This document shows, piece after piece, positions 1 through 8,928 of a DNA stretch of 64,000 nucleotides (positions are counted from its first letter, which is position 1; each line of letters begins with the position of its first letter). Source of the stretch: an uncultured Aliiroseovarius sp. (GTDB lineage Bacteria; Pseudomonadota; Alphaproteobacteria; Rhodobacterales; Rhodobacteraceae); NCBI RefSeq assembly GCF_947497285.1, contig NZ_CANMFT010000004.1:241595-305594 (forward strand), read 5' to 3'. Position numbers and translations under genes: made by a program. The notes under the pieces are model-generated. The model saw nothing but the letters and a program-made list of their open reading frames with translations, was not told where the DNA came from and made no database searches.

Positions 1-278
1 GGCCGCTTGACGACATCCGCGCCCAGATCGACCTGAACGGCACCCCTTTTTCGCTGACGGTGGCAGGCGGTCGGGCGGCGTTGCAAACCGGCGAGATGCC
101 GTTGGCGCCCGTGCGCCTTGCCTTCGACTGGTCGGATGTAGAGGCCGTGGCCAACGGAGATCTCCGCGTGGCCGCCTTCGCCGCAGAACGCGAAATCACC
201 GCCGAGGACCCTCTCAAGGTCGCTGCCCTTCTGGACCTGCTTCAAAAGGCACTCGATATTTATGGGGGGTTCAAGTGA
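1..278 (+). CDS. C-terminal part of a protein with a possible SCP2-like domain (partial)
   Basis: An open frame enters from the left edge (codons in phase with position 3) and stops with TGA at 276-278, giving about 91 C-terminal residues. The order of elements resembles the end of an SCP2 (sterol carrier) domain: a strand read as PFSLTVAGG, a strand after LAPVRLAFDW, the stretch DVEAVANGDL and a final amphipathic helix. In alphaproteobacteria such domains can follow a winged-helix regulator, but the N-terminus lies outside the window. No catalytic motif is visible. The stop overlaps the GTG start of cobB (GTGA), so the two are probably co-transcribed and translationally coupled. The reading frame is secure; the domain call is a weak pattern match. 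Confidence 0.6.
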   Translation, partial: PLDDIRAQIDLNGTPFSLTVAGGRAALQTGEMPLAPVRLAFDWSDVEAVANGDLRVAAFAAEREITAEDPLKVAALLDLLQKALDIYGGFK

Positions 279-967
279 GCCACGTCGTCATACTGACGGG
301 TGCCGGGATATCGGCCGAAAGTGGCTTGGGCACGTTTCGCGACAAAGACGGGCTGTGGACCAAATATGACCTGAACGACGTCGCCACACCCGAGGGCTTC
401 GCCCGCAACCCGGCGCTGGTCCACGATTTCTATAATGCCCGTCGAGCCAATTGCCTGCAGGCCCGCCCGAACGCGGCACACATCGCATTGGCACGACTTC
501 AAACCCTGCACGCGGGGCGCGTCACCCTTGTTACGCAAAACGTTGATGACCTGCATGAACGCGCCGGCGCGCGGGGCGTCATTCACATGCATGGCTCGCT
601 TTTGGGTGCGCTTTGCGCCGCGTGCGATCATCGGTGGGCGGCGCCAGCTGAAATGTCTCCGACCGCGACCTGCCCGGCCTGTTACACCGCAGCCACCCGC
701 CCGGATATCGTGTGGTTCGGCGAAATGCCCTATAACATGGAGGTCATTGATCAGGCGCTGACACAGGCGGATCTGTTCGTGGCGATCGGCACCTCTGGGA
801 AAGTCTACCCGGCGGCCAGCTTCGTGTCCGAAGCGCGCGCCATGGGTGTCGAGACATTGGAGTTGAACCTGGAACCCTCGTCGCAAGCAGGCACCTTCGA
901 TGACGCACGGTTCGGTCCTGCGACCCATTTGGTCCCCGAATGGGTGGACAGCATGTTACGCGCTTGA
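275..967 (+). CDS. cobB: NAD-dependent protein deacylase (sirtuin, CobB type)
   Basis: A 230-residue class III sirtuin that removes acyl groups from lysine using NAD+, in the cytoplasm. The NAD-binding motif GAGISAESGLGTFRD is at residues 9-23, the TQNVDDLHERAG motif with its conserved Asn/Asp follows, and the catalytic His lies in HMHGSL. Two CxxC pairs (CAAC and CPAC) form the structural zinc site. Tyr53 and Arg56 in FYNARR match the pair that in SIRT5 and E. coli CobB binds succinyl or malonyl groups, so desuccinylase activity is likely as well as deacetylase. It starts with GTG overlapping the upstream stop. A second, unrelated lysine deacetylase fold is encoded at 31.0-32.2 kb. Confidence 0.95.
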   Translation: MSHVVILTGAGISAESGLGTFRDKDGLWTKYDLNDVATPEGFARNPALVHDFYNARRANCLQARPNAAHIALARLQTLHAGRVTLVTQNVDDLHERAGARGVIHMHGSLLGALCAACDHRWAAPAEMSPTATCPACYTAATRPDIVWFGEMPYNMEVIDQALTQADLFVAIGTSGKVYPAASFVSEARAMGVETLELNLEPSSQAGTFDDARFGPATHLVPEWVDSMLRA

Positions 968-1081
968 TCCCAGATCGTGGTGTGACCGCACCAACGCGGT
1001 GCGGTCAACCGGGGTGACGAAGCCCCAGACGGGCATGGGGTGGGCCGGGGACGCATTCACCGCCCGCCCCACGCCCAACCC

Positions 1082-1615
1082 TTAGTTGGTTTTGGCCGCG
1101 CCTTGGTTCATCTGACCATTGCCCATATTGCTATGGTCCATCTTGCCGTTCTGCATGCCGTCGCCCATCATCGGGTTGCGGTTCAGATCGACGGGGATCT
1201 CGACGGTCATCTCGCCTGACTTTTCAAACACGAGCGTGACGCTGATGGTTGATCCGTCTTCGAAAGGTTGGTTCAGGCCCATGAACATCACGTGGTCGCC
1301 ACCGCGTTGGAGCGCATGCATGCCGCCGGCTGCAACCGGGAAGCCTTCTTCGACTTCCATCATCTGCATGACGCCCTCGGCGTTTTCTTTGTGCGTATGC
1401 AGCTCGACCCGTTTGGCGACATCCGACTTGGCAGCGACAAGCCGGTCGTCTTCAGTGCCGTGGTTCATGATCTGGAAGAAGGCAGCACCGGCCATGGCCT
1501 TGGGGCCAGAGGCACGTGCATAGGCGTCCTCGATCATGATCATGCCTTCTGCGAAAGCGGGCAAGGCGAACAGGGCAGCCGCACCAGCGGCCAGAATGGT
1601 TTTCATAGGGGACAT
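1082..1615 (-). CDS. periplasmic copper chaperone PCu(A)C family
   Basis: A 177-residue secreted protein with an N-terminal signal peptide ending near AFA (about residue 22) and a PCu(A)C (DUF461) cupredoxin-like domain. The copper ligands are visible as a His in HTHKE, Met residues in VMQMMEV, and the HVMFMGL stretch, fitting the family pattern H(M)-x10-M-x21-H-x-M. Such proteins carry Cu(I) to the CuA centre of cytochrome oxidase or take part in copper uptake. The last 33 residues form an unusual Met/His/Asn-rich tail (NPMMGDGMQNGKMDH and so on) that could bind additional copper. The start is supported by AAAGGA seven bases upstream. The DUF2946-like gene lies 48 bp upstream on the same strand, suggesting a copper operon. 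Confidence 0.9.
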   Translation of the reverse strand: MSPMKTILAAGAAALFALPAFAEGMIMIEDAYARASGPKAMAGAAFFQIMNHGTEDDRLVAAKSDVAKRVELHTHKENAEGVMQMMEVEEGFPVAAGGMHALQRGGDHVMFMGLNQPFEDGSTISVTLVFEKSGEMTVEIPVDLNRNPMMGDGMQNGKMDHSNMGNGQMNQGAAKTN

Positions 1616-1663
1616 TTCAGTATCCTTTGGTCCGAAAAAAGAAGTGGTCTGAGGTGAAGTGGA

Positions 1664-2011
1664 TCAGACCAGCGCCGGGGGACCACGGGCTGAAGGCGTC
1701 AGTTCGGTGCGCCCGACATGGGCCAGAACCTGCATCGGGACGATATGAGAGACGATCCGCAATTCGGGTCTGTCGAAGGTGGGAACACTAAACTCAGCGG
1801 CGAAAATCTGCGCGCCATCCGGGCACAGATGCACCGATTCGATGGGTTCGCCATCCGGGCCGACGGACAGGGTCGTCATTCCGACGCCTGTGCAGATCAC
1901 CATTTCGATCGCAGCGCCGACATCGGGGCTGCTGCCACGGGCTTGCGCCAGCGAAAAGCTGGTCACGGTCAGCAGAAGCGCCAAAACATATGCTGCGAAC
2001 GCACGGATCAT
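1664..2011 (-). CDS. small secreted DUF2946-like protein
   Basis: A 115-residue protein with a signal peptide (first 24 residues, cleavage near AQA) and two cysteines in the mature part (VICTGVG and HLCPDGA). It ends with the pattern ARGPPALV. Two spaced cysteines and a terminal RxPPA-like stretch are typical of DUF2946, small exported proteins found near copper genes. The function is unknown. It sits directly upstream of the PCu(A)C gene on the same strand, which supports a copper role by context only. No strong ribosome binding site precedes the ATG, so the start is less certain than its neighbour's. It could instead be an unrelated orphan. Confidence 0.65.
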   Translation of the reverse strand: MIRAFAAYVLALLLTVTSFSLAQARGSSPDVGAAIEMVICTGVGMTTLSVGPDGEPIESVHLCPDGAQIFAAEFSVPTFDRPELRIVSHIVPMQVLAHVGRTELTPSARGPPALV

Positions 2012-2078
2012 CCATCAAGAGCTATGCTGCTTTTCCGACCAGCACAAGCGACAAAAGGTAACAGGCCCCAGCCATGCG

Positions 2079-2109
2079 AAAACCGCCCGAAGCGGCAAGC
2101 CTCGGGCGG
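2079..2109 (-). terminator. rho-independent terminator of rpmB
   Basis: An inverted repeat of CCGCCCGA (2083-2090) and TCGGGCGG (2102-2109) is followed on the minus strand by TTTT. It lies about 30 bases after the rpmB stop codon and before the DUF2946-like gene, so it should separate rpmB from the copper genes. Confidence 0.75.
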
Positions 2110-2141
2110 TCAAAAACCGGTCAATCCGGGACGCAAGGGGC

Positions 2142-2429
2142 TTAGGCGGTGGCCTGAGCCTTTGCGATTTCTTTTTTGATTTTCAGCGCGTTGTCCGACA
2201 GCTCAGGGCCTTTTGCCTTGGCCAGGAAAGCGTCCAATCCGCCACGGTGATCTACCGTGCGCAGGGCTGCTGCTGAAATACGCAATTTGAACGCGCGACC
2301 CAGTGCTTCGGACTGAAGCGTCACATCGTTCAGGTTGGGCAGAAACCGGCGGCGGGTTCTGTTTTTGGCGTGGCTGACATTGTTGCCAGTCATCGGGCCT
2401 TTTCCGGTCAATTCGCAAACGCGCGACAT
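2142..2429 (-). CDS. rpmB: 50S ribosomal protein L28
   Basis: A 95-residue L28. The start [20 protein letters not shown] and the downstream [11 protein letters not shown] are family signatures, and the length suits the longer alphaproteobacterial L28. It is part of the large ribosomal subunit. AAGGAAG stands six bases upstream of the ATG. It forms its own transcription unit, with a hairpin terminator downstream and a 200 bp gap upstream before the ABC exporter. The L28 CxxC zinc motif is not present: only one cysteine (Cys5) is seen, as in zinc-independent L28 forms. Confidence 0.97.
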   Translation of the reverse strand: MSRVCELTGKGPMTGNNVSHAKNRTRRRFLPNLNDVTLQSEALGRAFKLRISAAALRTVDHRGGLDAFLAKAKGPELSDNALKIKKEIAKAQATA

Positions 2430-2629
2430 GGTTTCTTCCTTGCTCTCTCGGGCCAGATTGGTGAGGTGTTCTGCGCGCCCTCGCGCCGCTCACGTCCAGC
2501 CGGTCAATACAAACGGGCGCCGCAGTGGCAGCGCCCCAAATTCCGTCCGCGGTGGATAGACCCAATCGGATGGGACGTCAAGTGAGTCTAAGAACCGCGA
2601 CACGGGATTTTTCTGCGCGCTGCGATCTG

Positions 2630-4459
2630 CTATTCCTCGGCCAAAAAACCGCCCGACTGCCGGTTCCACAGCCCAGAGTAGGTGCCACCCATTGCCAAAA
2701 GCTCATCATGACTTCCCTCTTCAATGATGCGGCCTTCGTCCAGCACCACAATCCGGTCCATCTGCGCGATGGTGGACAGGCGGTGGGCGATGGCGATGAC
2801 GGTCTTACCTTGCATCATGCCATAGAGGGTTTTCTGGATCGCGGCTTCAACTTCGCTGTCCAATGCCGAGGTCGCCTCGTCCAGCACAAGGATCGGTGCG
2901 TCTTTAAGCATGACCCGCGCAATGGCGACCCGCTGGCGTTGTCCACCCGACAACTTCACGCCGCGTTCGCCCACATGCGCGTCGTATCCGGTGCGCCCCT
3001 TGGGATCTTCCAGCAGCTGAATGAAATCGTGCGCTTCGGCGCGGCGGGCAGCGGCGATCATCTGGTCCTCGGTCGCCTCCGCGCGCCCGTAAAGAAGGTT
3101 CGCGCGCACCGACCGATGCAACAGGCTGCTGTCCTGTGTGACCATCCCGATCTGCGCGCGCAGACTGTCTTGCGTCACCAGCCGCACATCCTGACCGTCG
3201 ATCAGAATGCGCCCGCCTTCCGGGTCGCGAAACCGCAGCAACAGATTCACAAGGCTGGATTTGCCCGCACCTGACCGTCCAACCAGCCCAACTTTTTCGC
3301 CGGGGCGCACTCTCAGCGACACGTCCTCCAACCCGCCGGACCCTTTTCCATAGTGATGTGTCAGGCCATCGAATTCGATCTGGCCCTCGGTCATCACAAG
3401 GTCTTTGGCATCGGGAACATCTGTCAGCTCGTGCGCGACCGAGATCGAGCGCAACCCTTCCCGGATCACACCCATATGTTCAAACAGCCGGATTGTGACC
3501 CACATGATCCACCCGGACATGCCGTTCAGACGCACCACCAATGCCGAGGCTGCAGCGACCTCTCCGACCGAGACTTCGCCCTGCGACCAAAGCCAGACAG
3601 CAGACCCCAACACACCGGTAATCAGAAGGCCGTTCAGTAGGTTTAGGCCGAAGCTGAGTTCGGTCATCAGCCGCAGAAAGCGTTGAAACCGCAGCCGCAG
3701 GCGTTTCAGCGACGACAGGGCATAGCGTTCTTCCCCCGCCCCTTGCGAAAACAGTTTCACGCTTTCGATATTGGCATAGGCGTCCACGATCCGCCCTGTA
3801 ACCAGCGACCGCGCGTCAGACCATTTCTCGGACGCCACCGATACGCGTTTGGCGATATATCGGACGTAGAGCACGTAAAACACCAGCCAGATGCCAAGCG
3901 GCAGCGCCAGCCGCACGTCGACTTGGCCGAGGATCACCATCGCGCTGAGCACATAGGTGGTGGCGTAGAAGATGCCTTCAAAGAACATATAGGTGCTGTC
4001 TTCGACCGCCGGGCCAAGCTGCATCACGCGGTTGGACAAGCGTCCTGCGAAATCGTTTTGGAAAAACCCCAACGACTGACCCAGCATGTGACGATGCGCC
4101 CGCCAGCGCACTTGTTCCTGCATATTGCCCGCAAGGGTTTGCTCCAGAAAGAAACGGTTCAAGGTGATGGCGAGCGGTCTGAGGAAGATGATGAACACCG
4201 CCGCGGCCAGAAGCTCGATCCCATGCATGCGCCAGAAGCTCTCTGGCGCGGACTGGTTCATCATATCGACGACCCGCCCGGTATAGAAAATTACGCCTGT
4301 CTCGATCAGCGCGACCAGTATGCCGGTCAGCGCCATCCAGATCATCCACTTGCGAAAGGGACCGAACTGCGACTTGTAATATGCCCACAGCGTATTGGGC
4401 GGCGTGCCTGTGTCATGCGGGGCAAATGGATCAACGAGGTTTTCAAAGAAACGAAACAT
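2630..4459 (-). CDS. ABC exporter, fused permease and ATPase (MsbA/multidrug type)
   Basis: A 609-residue half-transporter that should act as a homodimer in the inner membrane, exporting lipid, drug or another hydrophobic cargo. An N-terminal six-helix ABC_membrane domain (about residues 40-330) is followed by the ATPase: Walker A GRSGAGKSS near 394-402, signature LSGGQ near 503, Walker B ILVLDE near 523-528 and H-loop His near 559. I placed the start at 4459 because GGAG stands seven bases upstream and the protein begins MFRFFENLVDPF, usual for this roseobacter family; the open frame continues upstream to 4516 but reads as low-quality sequence. The substrate cannot be told. It is transcribed alone. 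Confidence 0.92.
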   Translation of the reverse strand: MFRFFENLVDPFAPHDTGTPPNTLWAYYKSQFGPFRKWMIWMALTGILVALIETGVIFYTGRVVDMMNQSAPESFWRMHGIELLAAAVFIIFLRPLAITLNRFFLEQTLAGNMQEQVRWRAHRHMLGQSLGFFQNDFAGRLSNRVMQLGPAVEDSTYMFFEGIFYATTYVLSAMVILGQVDVRLALPLGIWLVFYVLYVRYIAKRVSVASEKWSDARSLVTGRIVDAYANIESVKLFSQGAGEERYALSSLKRLRLRFQRFLRLMTELSFGLNLLNGLLITGVLGSAVWLWSQGEVSVGEVAAASALVVRLNGMSGWIMWVTIRLFEHMGVIREGLRSISVAHELTDVPDAKDLVMTEGQIEFDGLTHHYGKGSGGLEDVSLRVRPGEKVGLVGRSGAGKSSLVNLLLRFRDPEGGRILIDGQDVRLVTQDSLRAQIGMVTQDSSLLHRSVRANLLYGRAEATEDQMIAAARRAEAHDFIQLLEDPKGRTGYDAHVGERGVKLSGGQRQRVAIARVMLKDAPILVLDEATSALDSEVEAAIQKTLYGMMQGKTVIAIAHRLSTIAQMDRIVVLDEGRIIEEGSHDELLAMGGTYSGLWNRQSGGFLAEE

Positions 4460-4653
4460 GCGTGCGCTCCGTGCGCTTGGAAAGAAAAAGGATGGACGGG
4501 GCCAACGAAAGCCCAACAGGACCAGCGTCTAGTGGCTGTATCGGGTCCTGAGTAGTCGCATCCCACATCTCTCCTTCATGTTCGTTCAGGGACGCTAGCC
4601 CAGATGTTAGCGCCCATCAACCCCTTCAGTCCCACAGGCAACGCGCCTACCCG

Positions 4654-5640
4654 TCAGGCGGAAGCCGGGTTCTGCAAATGGTCGATCAACTCTTCGGCCG
4701 CGCGGGCAGCCGAGATTTCCCCACCCGCGACTTGCGCGCCAAGTGTGTTGAGGCGCGTGCGCGTTTCAGGGCGTTCGAGCACCGACAAAAGGCCAAGGCG
4801 CACGTCCTCTTCGAACCAGTGGCGGGCTTGTTGGGCGCGGCGTTTGTCCCAATGTCCCTCGGCGCGCCGCCAATCCACAAGCTCGCGCATCGCGTCCCAT
4901 GCTTCTGGCAATCCATCTTGCGTCACCGCCGACACCATCATGGCTTTGGGAAATCCCTCAGGGTCATAAACGCGCTTGCGCAACAGGCGCAGCGCGCCCG
5001 CATAGTCGGCGCAGGTCCGCATCGCCGTTGGTTTCAGATCGCCATCCGCCTTGTTCACCAAGATCAGGTCCGCGATTTCCATGATCCCGCGCTTTACACC
5101 CTGAAGCTCGTCTCCACCAGCGGGGGCGAGCAGCAGCAGAAACAGGTCGGACATTTCTGCCACCATCGTTTCAGACTGGCCAACGCCGACGGTTTCGATC
5201 AACACAATATCAAACCCGGCGGCTTCGCACAGGGCCACAGCTTCGCGGGTGCGTCGCGCCACGCCGCCCAGCTGGGATTGCGATGGCGAGGGGCGGATAA
5301 ACGCGTTCTTCTCGCGGCTCAGGCTTTCCATCCGCGTTTTGTCCCCAAGGATCGACCCGCCCGACCGGGCTGAACTGGGGTCAACGGCCAGAACGGCAAC
5401 CTTTAGACCCTTTTCAATCAGGAACATCCCGAACGCTTCGATGAAGGTGGATTTGCCCACACCCGGTGTGCCGGACAGACCGATCCGCAGCGCCTGACGG
5501 CCCGCCCCCGCCAACAAATCCAGCAATTCGCCCGCCTGTTTGCGATGATCTGACCGCCCACTTTCCACCAGAGTGATTGCCCGCGCCAAAGCCCGCCGTT
5601 CGCCCGCGGCCACGCGTTTTGCCAGATCCTGAATGTCCAT
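4654..5640 (-). CDS. meaB: methylmalonyl-CoA mutase-associated GTPase MeaB
   Basis: A 328-residue G3E-family P-loop GTPase that protects methylmalonyl-CoA mutase and gates loading of its adenosylcobalamin. Visible are the P-loop GTPGVGKS (57-64), a DPSSARSGGSILGD stretch, IETVGVGQSE (switch/Walker B region) and NKADG (196-200) for guanine recognition. The start at 5640 is set by GGAGG five bases upstream; a frame reaching 5814 has no such support and would run into hrpB. The mutase itself is not in the window, but the epimerase gene mce lies at 28 kb, so the methylmalonyl-CoA genes are scattered. It is divergent from hrpB across 114 bp. Confidence 0.95.
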   Translation of the reverse strand: MDIQDLAKRVAAGERRALARAITLVESGRSDHRKQAGELLDLLAGAGRQALRIGLSGTPGVGKSTFIEAFGMFLIEKGLKVAVLAVDPSSARSGGSILGDKTRMESLSREKNAFIRPSPSQSQLGGVARRTREAVALCEAAGFDIVLIETVGVGQSETMVAEMSDLFLLLLAPAGGDELQGVKRGIMEIADLILVNKADGDLKPTAMRTCADYAGALRLLRKRVYDPEGFPKAMMVSAVTQDGLPEAWDAMRELVDWRRAEGHWDKRRAQQARHWFEEDVRLGLLSVLERPETRTRLNTLGAQVAGGEISAARAAEELIDHLQNPASA

Positions 5641-5754
5641 GTCGCCTCCAACTTTCGCACAGTCATGGCGCGCAAGTTGCGGTCTGTCCAGAGGTCCAGC
5701 GCTAACAGCCCGCTGACGTCTGGACCAAAGACGCGTCACGCCCGATAAGGGGGG

Positions 5755-8208
5755 ATGCACGACACACTGCCCATACACGAAGCCCTGCCCGACCTGATGG
5801 CTGCCCTGCACCAAGCGGGCCGCGCCGTGCTGATGGCGCCGCCTGGGGCGGGGAAAACCACTGTGGTGCCGCTAGCCATGCTTGAGGCGAAGGCCTTTGC
5901 AGGCAAGTTGATCATGTTGGAGCCCCGCCGTCTGGCCGCCCGCGCTGCCGCCGAGCGGATGGCGCAAACCTTGGGCGAACGGGTGGGGGAAACTGTTGGC
6001 TATCGCATTCGCGGCGAGGCCAAAACCAGCAAAGCCACCCGGATCGAGGTCGTCACCGAGGGCATCCTGACTCGGATGCTGCAATCCGACCCGTCGCTGG
6101 ACGGGGTCGGTGCGGTGATCTTTGACGAATTCCACGAACGTTCCCTGAATGCGGATCTCGGCCTTGCCCTGACGTGGGAGGCGATGCAGGCCCTGCGCGA
6201 AAATCTGAAATTGGTCGTCATGTCCGCCACGTTGGACGCCGACCCAGTTGCGTGCCTGTTGAACGATGCGCCCATCATCCGCTCAGAAGGCCGTGCCTTT
6301 CCAGTTGAAACACGCCACCTGCCCGCGCCTTTGCCAAAGACCGCGCGCTTGCCCGACGCGACCGCCGCACTGGTGCGCCAAGCCCTGCACGAGACCGAGG
6401 GCGGCGTGTTGGTGTTCCTGCCCGGCGAAGGCGAAATTCGCCGGACCGAAGCTGCGCTGCGCCCACATTTGCCCGCCGATTGTCACCTGCATCCGCTGTT
6501 CGGCGCGATGGATTTCGCGGCCCAGCGCGCCGCAATTGCACCGGCCACATCGGGACGGAAAATCGTGCTGGCTACCTCGATCGCTGAAACATCGCTGACC
6601 ATTCAGGACATTCGCGTTGTGGTCGACGCGGGCCAGTCGCGCCGCGCCCGGTTCGACCCAGGGTCAGGCATGTCACGGCTGGTCACCGAACGCGTGTCAA
6701 AGGCCGAGGCTACGCAACGCCGGGGCCGCGCTGGCCGCGTCGCACCGGGCGTTTGCTATCGGCTCTGGACCAAAGGCGAAGAGGGCGGTCTGCCCCCCTT
6801 CCCACCCGCCGAGATTGAAACCGCCGACCTTGCCCCTCTGGCGCTTGAGCTTGCGCAATGGGGCTCACCCGATGGGTCAGATCTAGCCTTTCTGACGCCC
6901 CCGAACTCAGGCGTGCTGGCCGAGGCGCAATCGTTGCTGCAAGCGCTCGGCGCACTGGATGGAGATGGTCGGATTACCCCGCACGGCCAGACGCTGGCCC
7001 GCCTGCCGATGCACCCGCGCCTTGGGCACATGCTGGCAACCGCCGGCCCCGATGCCGCCGATCTTGCTGCACTGTGGGGCGAGCGTGATCCACTGCCCCG
7101 TCACGCGCCCCGTGATCTTTCCCTAAGGCTTGAAGCCATCCGCGACCCGAAATCGTTCGAGGCGCGCCGCGCCATCACGCCAAACCGAGGCGCGATAGAA
7201 CGCCTCCGCTCTGAGGCCCGACGCCTTCGCAAACTTGTTCCGCCAAAGAACACCACGCTCAGCGAAGCCCAAATGGCCGCGCTGGCCTATCCTGACCGCG
7301 TGGGGCTGCGGCGCCCCGGTGACACGCCGCGTTTCGTTTTGTCCGGCGGCAAAGGGGCCGTGATGGACGAAGGCGACCCCCTTGCCGGCGCGCGTCTGAT
7401 CGTCGTCACCGACACCGATGGAAACCCGCGCGAAGCCCGCATTCGCCAAGCCATCCAGATCAGCGAAGGCGAGCTGCACGAGTTGTTTGCCGATCAGATC
7501 ACTTGGATCGACCACTGCGCTTGGTCCAAGCGTGACGGTAGGGTCATCGCCCGGCGACAAGAGCGGTTTGGCGCTTTGGTGCTGGATGACCGGATGTGGA
7601 AAGACGCCCCTACTGAAGCGATCGCGCACGCAATGCTGGACGGGGTGCGCGAGCTTGGGCTGCGTCCTTCGAACGCCGCGCGCCGGTTCATTGCGCGGGT
7701 TGAACTATTGCGCGCAGGCGGTGACGACTTGCCCGATATGTCCGACGGTGCTCTGATGGACACGCTTGAGGATTGGCTTTTGCCTCACCTCTCTGGTGTG
7801 AAGACCAGCGCCGACTGGAAGCGGTTCGAATTGCTCGACGCCCTGCGCGCACGACTTGACTGGGCGCAGATGACGCGGCTGGATCAGGGCGCGCCCGCGC
7901 ATTTCACCACGCCTATGGGTCGTAAAATCCCCATCGACTATTCCGGTGATGGTCCCGAAATCAGCCTTCGCTTGCAGGAAATGTTCGGCACGACCCGTCA
8001 TCCCATGATCGGAAAGACACCGCTTCGGGTCACGCTGTTGTCTCCGGCGCGGCGCCCTGTTCAGACCACGACAGACATCCCCGGCTTCTGGGCGTCGAGC
8101 TATGCCGATGTGCGCAAGGACATGCGTGGACGCTATCCCAAACACCCCTGGCCCGAGGATCCGACCCAAGAGGATCCGACGCTGCGCGCCAAGCCCCGAA
8201 AGGGTTAG
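5755..8208 (+). CDS. hrpB: ATP-dependent RNA helicase HrpB
   Basis: An 817-residue DEAH-box helicase of the HrpB family. Motif I GAGKT is at 31-35, motif II reads DEFH (124-127), motif III is SAT (157-159), and motif VI QRRGRAGR closes the second RecA domain. The HA2-like and HrpB C-terminal domains follow, ending in a basic tail with KHPWPEDP, characteristic of HrpB. Family members are cytoplasmic and presumed to act on RNA; the biological role is poorly defined. The ATG directly follows a run of six G, a close but usable ribosome binding site, and the N-terminus TLPIHEALP matches the family. Confidence 0.95.
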   Translation: MHDTLPIHEALPDLMAALHQAGRAVLMAPPGAGKTTVVPLAMLEAKAFAGKLIMLEPRRLAARAAAERMAQTLGERVGETVGYRIRGEAKTSKATRIEVVTEGILTRMLQSDPSLDGVGAVIFDEFHERSLNADLGLALTWEAMQALRENLKLVVMSATLDADPVACLLNDAPIIRSEGRAFPVETRHLPAPLPKTARLPDATAALVRQALHETEGGVLVFLPGEGEIRRTEAALRPHLPADCHLHPLFGAMDFAAQRAAIAPATSGRKIVLATSIAETSLTIQDIRVVVDAGQSRRARFDPGSGMSRLVTERVSKAEATQRRGRAGRVAPGVCYRLWTKGEEGGLPPFPPAEIETADLAPLALELAQWGSPDGSDLAFLTPPNSGVLAEAQSLLQALGALDGDGRITPHGQTLARLPMHPRLGHMLATAGPDAADLAALWGERDPLPRHAPRDLSLRLEAIRDPKSFEARRAITPNRGAIERLRSEARRLRKLVPPKNTTLSEAQMAALAYPDRVGLRRPGDTPRFVLSGGKGAVMDEGDPLAGARLIVVTDTDGNPREARIRQAIQISEGELHELFADQITWIDHCAWSKRDGRVIARRQERFGALVLDDRMWKDAPTEAIAHAMLDGVRELGLRPSNAARRFIARVELLRAGGDDLPDMSDGALMDTLEDWLLPHLSGVKTSADWKRFELLDALRARLDWAQMTRLDQGAPAHFTTPMGRKIPIDYSGDGPEISLRLQEMFGTTRHPMIGKTPLRVTLLSPARRPVQTTTDIPGFWASSYADVRKDMRGRYPKHPWPEDPTQEDPTLRAKPRKG

Positions 8209-8336
8209 AAAGGGCGCGGGGAACTGCTTGCGCGCGCCATCACGGGCGATTTACTTGCAATTTCCCCATAAAACCCCCTATTTTAAGGACTAACGATAAG
8301 AACACGAGCACAAACAAGAAACGCGCAGGTCCGATT

Positions 8337-8795
8337 ATGTCTTCACTCCTAAAGCAAGCCTGGGACGAGGTTGTGTCCCCTATGATCCAACGCCCCAAAC
8401 GGGTTCAAGTCGCTGCCTTGTGCTATCGCGGCACGGGCGACGGCAAAGAAGTTCTTTTGGTCACATCCCGCGGCACCGGGCGCTGGATCCTGCCCAAAGG
8501 CTGGCCAATGGACGGCAAAAATGCAGCCGAGGCCGCCCAGCAAGAAGCTTGGGAAGAAGCCGGTGTCGCAAAGGGCAAACTGGATCGCGGCCCCGTGGGC
8601 GCATTCGAATTTGACAAAGAAATGGATTGCGGTGGCATCGCACGATGTGAAGCCACGGTTTTTCCGCTTGAAGTCGAAACGCTTGCCGATGAATTCCCCG
8701 AAGCAGACGAACGCTCACGCAAATGGGTGGCGCCCGAAGACGCTGCCCGGATGGTGAATGAAAAAGGCCTAAAGGACCTGCTTCGCGCGTTTTAG
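8337..8795 (+). CDS. NUDIX hydrolase with a variant Nudix box
   Basis: A 152-residue NUDIX protein. The helix region reads PKGWPMDGK followed by AAQQEAWEEAGV, matching G-x5-E-x7-REUxEExGU except that the first Glu is Lys and the Arg is Gln; the two metal-binding Glu residues of EExG remain. The PKGWP lead-in recalls the diphosphoinositol-polyphosphate/diadenosine-polyphosphate branch, so a dinucleoside polyphosphate substrate is plausible but unproven. It stands alone between hrpB and the phosphate permease. The start is preceded by AGGT. Family membership is clear; the substrate is not. Confidence 0.9.
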   Translation: MSSLLKQAWDEVVSPMIQRPKRVQVAALCYRGTGDGKEVLLVTSRGTGRWILPKGWPMDGKNAAEAAQQEAWEEAGVAKGKLDRGPVGAFEFDKEMDCGGIARCEATVFPLEVETLADEFPEADERSRKWVAPEDAARMVNEKGLKDLLRAF

Positions 8796-8928
8796 GCCAC
8801 GCCCGGTTTTCCATTGAAACTGGACGGTCCGAATCTGTTGCAATTGCTTCCCTGACACGCTAGCGCATGCGCGAAAACGCGAGGCCGCGGCGTGGCCTTT
8901 GACAGCCTGAAATCAAGGGGAGCGATCG

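Noticed and set aside
8879..8900. Possible hairpin AGGCC...GGCCT before the phosphate permease
   Set aside because: The stem is only five pairs and the T run is two or three bases; too weak to call a terminator.
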